Origin: Gemmatimonadota bacterium
GTDB lineage: Bacteria > Gemmatimonadota > Gemmatimonadetes > Gemmatimonadales > Gemmatimonadaceae
Direction of reading: 5' to 3'
DNA: 7,896 nt
Assembly: GCA_947457715.1 (NCBI GenBank)
Contig: CANGXK010000112.1
Coordinates: 1-7,896 of the forward strand
The notes below the pieces were generated by a model. The model was not told where the DNA came from. It was given only the letters and a program-made list of their open reading frames with translations, and did not search any database. The position numbers were made by a program, and so were the translations under genes. Positions 6,866-7,896 of this stretch are shown one piece after another. Each line of letters begins with the position of its first letter. Position 1 is the first letter of the stretch.

Positions 6866-7413
6866 GCATCCCGGCCGGTCTCCAAATCGATGGGCACCTT
6901 GTGCTCATCGGGCTGCCGGGCTCCGGCAAGTCCACCGTGGGGCGTGCGGTGGCGAAGCGCTTATCGCGTCCGTTTCTGGATTTCGACACGGAAATCGAGC
7001 GTCGGGAAGGCATGTCGGTCGCCCGTCTCTTCGCCGAACGGGGCGAACCCGCCTTCCGGGAGATGGAAGTCGCGCTGACACGGGAATTGACCGCGGCACC
7101 GCCGATGGTCCTTGCCCCCGGGGGCGGTTGGGTGACGATTCCGGACGTCATGGCACTGATTCGCCCCTCCGGGCGTATCATCCACCTTCAGGTTTCCCCG
7201 AAAGAGGCATTGCGTCGGCTGACGCGTTCACGGACGGTGCGGCCGTTGCTCGCTCAGGCGGATCCAGCGACAGCGATGCGGACTTTGTGGGAGCAGCGAT
7301 CTAGGCTGTACGCTCAGGCGGACGTCACGGTAGATGTGGAAGCTGTTGATTCACAACGACTTATTGATTCCGTGGTGGCGCTTGCCCACGACGGGACTCC
7401 GGGGATAGGTTAG
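6862..7413 (+). CDS. aroK: Shikimate kinase
   Basis: This 183-residue P-loop kinase phosphorylates shikimate at the 3-hydroxyl with ATP. The Walker A motif GLPGSGKST is at 17-25. DFD at 40-42 supplies the Mg/shikimate-binding aspartates, and Arg66 lies in AFRE. The substrate-binding GGG is at 87-89. The lid motif RTVRPLL (124-130) carries Arg127, and Arg146 in EQRSRLY corresponds to the conserved shikimate-contacting arginine. All expected active-site residues are present. The start is a GTG at 6862 overlapping the aroC stop; the nearby ATG at 6890 is in another frame. The Shine-Dalgarno is weak, which fits translation by coupling to aroC. The symbol aroK is used for shikimate kinase generally; aroL-type assignment cannot be excluded. 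The first 10 residues are a poorly conserved extension. Its TAG is 3 bases before the next gene. Confidence 0.96.
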   Translation: MSIPAGLQIDGHLVLIGLPGSGKSTVGRAVAKRLSRPFLDFDTEIERREGMSVARLFAERGEPAFREMEVALTRELTAAPPMVLAPGGGWVTIPDVMALIRPSGRIIHLQVSPKEALRRLTRSRTVRPLLAQADPATAMRTLWEQRSRLYAQADVTVDVEAVDSQRLIDSVVALAHDGTPGIG

Positions 7414-7416
7414 GCG

Positions 7417-7845
7417 ATGACCGATCGATGGACGCCTGTCATCGATGATTTGCGCGAACGATTCGCGGCCGACACGGATGTCGTGGAGGTCGAGGCGTAT
7501 CTCTCATTCCAAGGATATGACCGGCGACAGATTGGTGAGATCCTTTCACTCCTTTATAGCGATATTGCGTCACCCCTCGGGATGGGTGGGGCTTTGATGT
7601 CGCGCAACGGGCCGCTCCGCGTTCAGGGGCCGCACGAGCGCGGACGGTTCACCGCCGAAGCCTGGGGTTACCTGGTCATGCTGGGTGGCTCCGGAGCGGT
7701 GAGTCTCAACGATTTCGAGCAGTTTGTGGAGCGCGCGCTGGTCCATATCGACGGCCGCATCAGTCTCGCGGACATCCGTGGAATCGCGGAGGACGTGGGG
7801 TTCGATGATGGGGCGATGGACGGCGAGCGCTCCCAGGTACACTGA
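7417..7845 (+). CDS. smg: Smg/DUF494-like protein
   Basis: This is a 142-residue, probably cytoplasmic protein with no signal peptide or membrane segment. The N-terminal part (21-46) resembles the helical VEAYLSFQGYDRRQIGEIL element of the Smg family, where LEQEL..AGF..EEI is usual. A variable Gly-rich linker follows. The C-terminal core (77-130) has the pattern GRFTAEAWGYLVMLGGSG, then DFEQFVERALVHID and ISLADIRGIAEDVGF. That matches the family layout of a sensor-like helix pair, a RE-x-VIDR-type helix and a final helix. The function of the family is not established. In many proteobacteria smg sits directly before topA (smf-smg-topA), and here another ORF starts 4 bases after this stop, which supports the call. 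ATAGG about 8 bases before the ATG may act as ribosome-binding site. The match is by pattern only and is weaker than for the aro genes. Confidence 0.65.
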   Translation: MTDRWTPVIDDLRERFAADTDVVEVEAYLSFQGYDRRQIGEILSLLYSDIASPLGMGGALMSRNGPLRVQGPHERGRFTAEAWGYLVMLGGSGAVSLNDFEQFVERALVHIDGRISLADIRGIAEDVGFDDGAMDGERSQVH

Positions 7846-7849
7846 TCTG

Positions 7850-7896
7850 ATGCCAATCAAGAAGGGCACGACTGCGGCGGGCAGCAGCACCAAGCC
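7850..7896 (+). CDS. Start of a downstream ORF, possibly topA (truncated by window end)
   Basis: An ATG 4 bases after the smg-like stop opens a frame that runs to the window edge: 15 codons (MPIKKGTTAAGSSTK) plus 2 bases. The Lys/Ser/Thr/Ala-rich start is like the flexible N-terminal leader of some bacterial DNA topoisomerase I proteins, and topA commonly follows smg, but too little is visible to identify it. The only purine-rich site nearby is a poor AGG 12 bases upstream, so translation may depend on coupling. Confidence 0.45.
   Translation, partial: MPIKKGTTAAGSSTK

Overview
The window is GC-rich, tightly packed and read entirely on the + strand. It resembles a chromosomal segment of a Gram-negative (diderm) bacterium. 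The evidence is an outer-membrane type IV pilus secretin (PilQ), its partners PilO and PilP, and a lipobox-bearing lipoprotein. The gene order (pilO-pilP-pilQ, lipoprotein, aroC, aroK, smg-like) and base composition fit Gemmatimonadota best in my judgement. That assignment is an inference from recall, not from a search.

Region 1 (1-3042) is the distal end of a pilMNOPQ-type operon. It holds the C-terminal part of PilO, then a complete PilP-like protein, then PilQ. The genes overlap by 4 bases (ATGA) and 1 base (TGATG), so they are probably co-transcribed and translationally coupled. PilO and PilP form the periplasmic alignment complex, and PilQ is the outer-membrane pore through which the pilus passes. 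PilQ has a signal peptide, an AMIN domain, N0 and N1 domains and a secretin barrel, plus three unusual inserts.

Region 2 (3059-5467) is one large gene for a predicted outer-membrane lipoprotein. It starts 16 bases after pilQ and has its own Shine-Dalgarno. It appears to carry about three Ig-like beta-sandwich repeats followed by a YVTN/WD-like beta-propeller. I do not recognise a named family. Its place as the last gene of the pilus operon makes it the most interesting uncharacterised component here.

Region 3 (5468-5674) is the only real intergenic gap. It holds an 11-bp perfect inverted repeat enclosing an exact 14-bp tandem duplication, possibly a terminator for the pilus operon. A pyrimidine-rich leader without an obvious Shine-Dalgarno follows.

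Region 4 (5675-7896) is a second compact operon: aroC (chorismate synthase), aroK (shikimate kinase, GTG start overlapping the aroC stop), an smg/DUF494-like gene 3 bases downstream, and the first 15 codons of another ORF. By analogy with the smg-topA order of other bacteria that ORF may be topA. AroK phosphorylates shikimate and AroC makes chorismate two steps later; the intervening enzyme AroA is not in the window. I saw no tRNA, rRNA, CRISPR array, insertion sequence or other mobile element, and no credible minus-strand gene. No clearly novel defence or mobile system is present.
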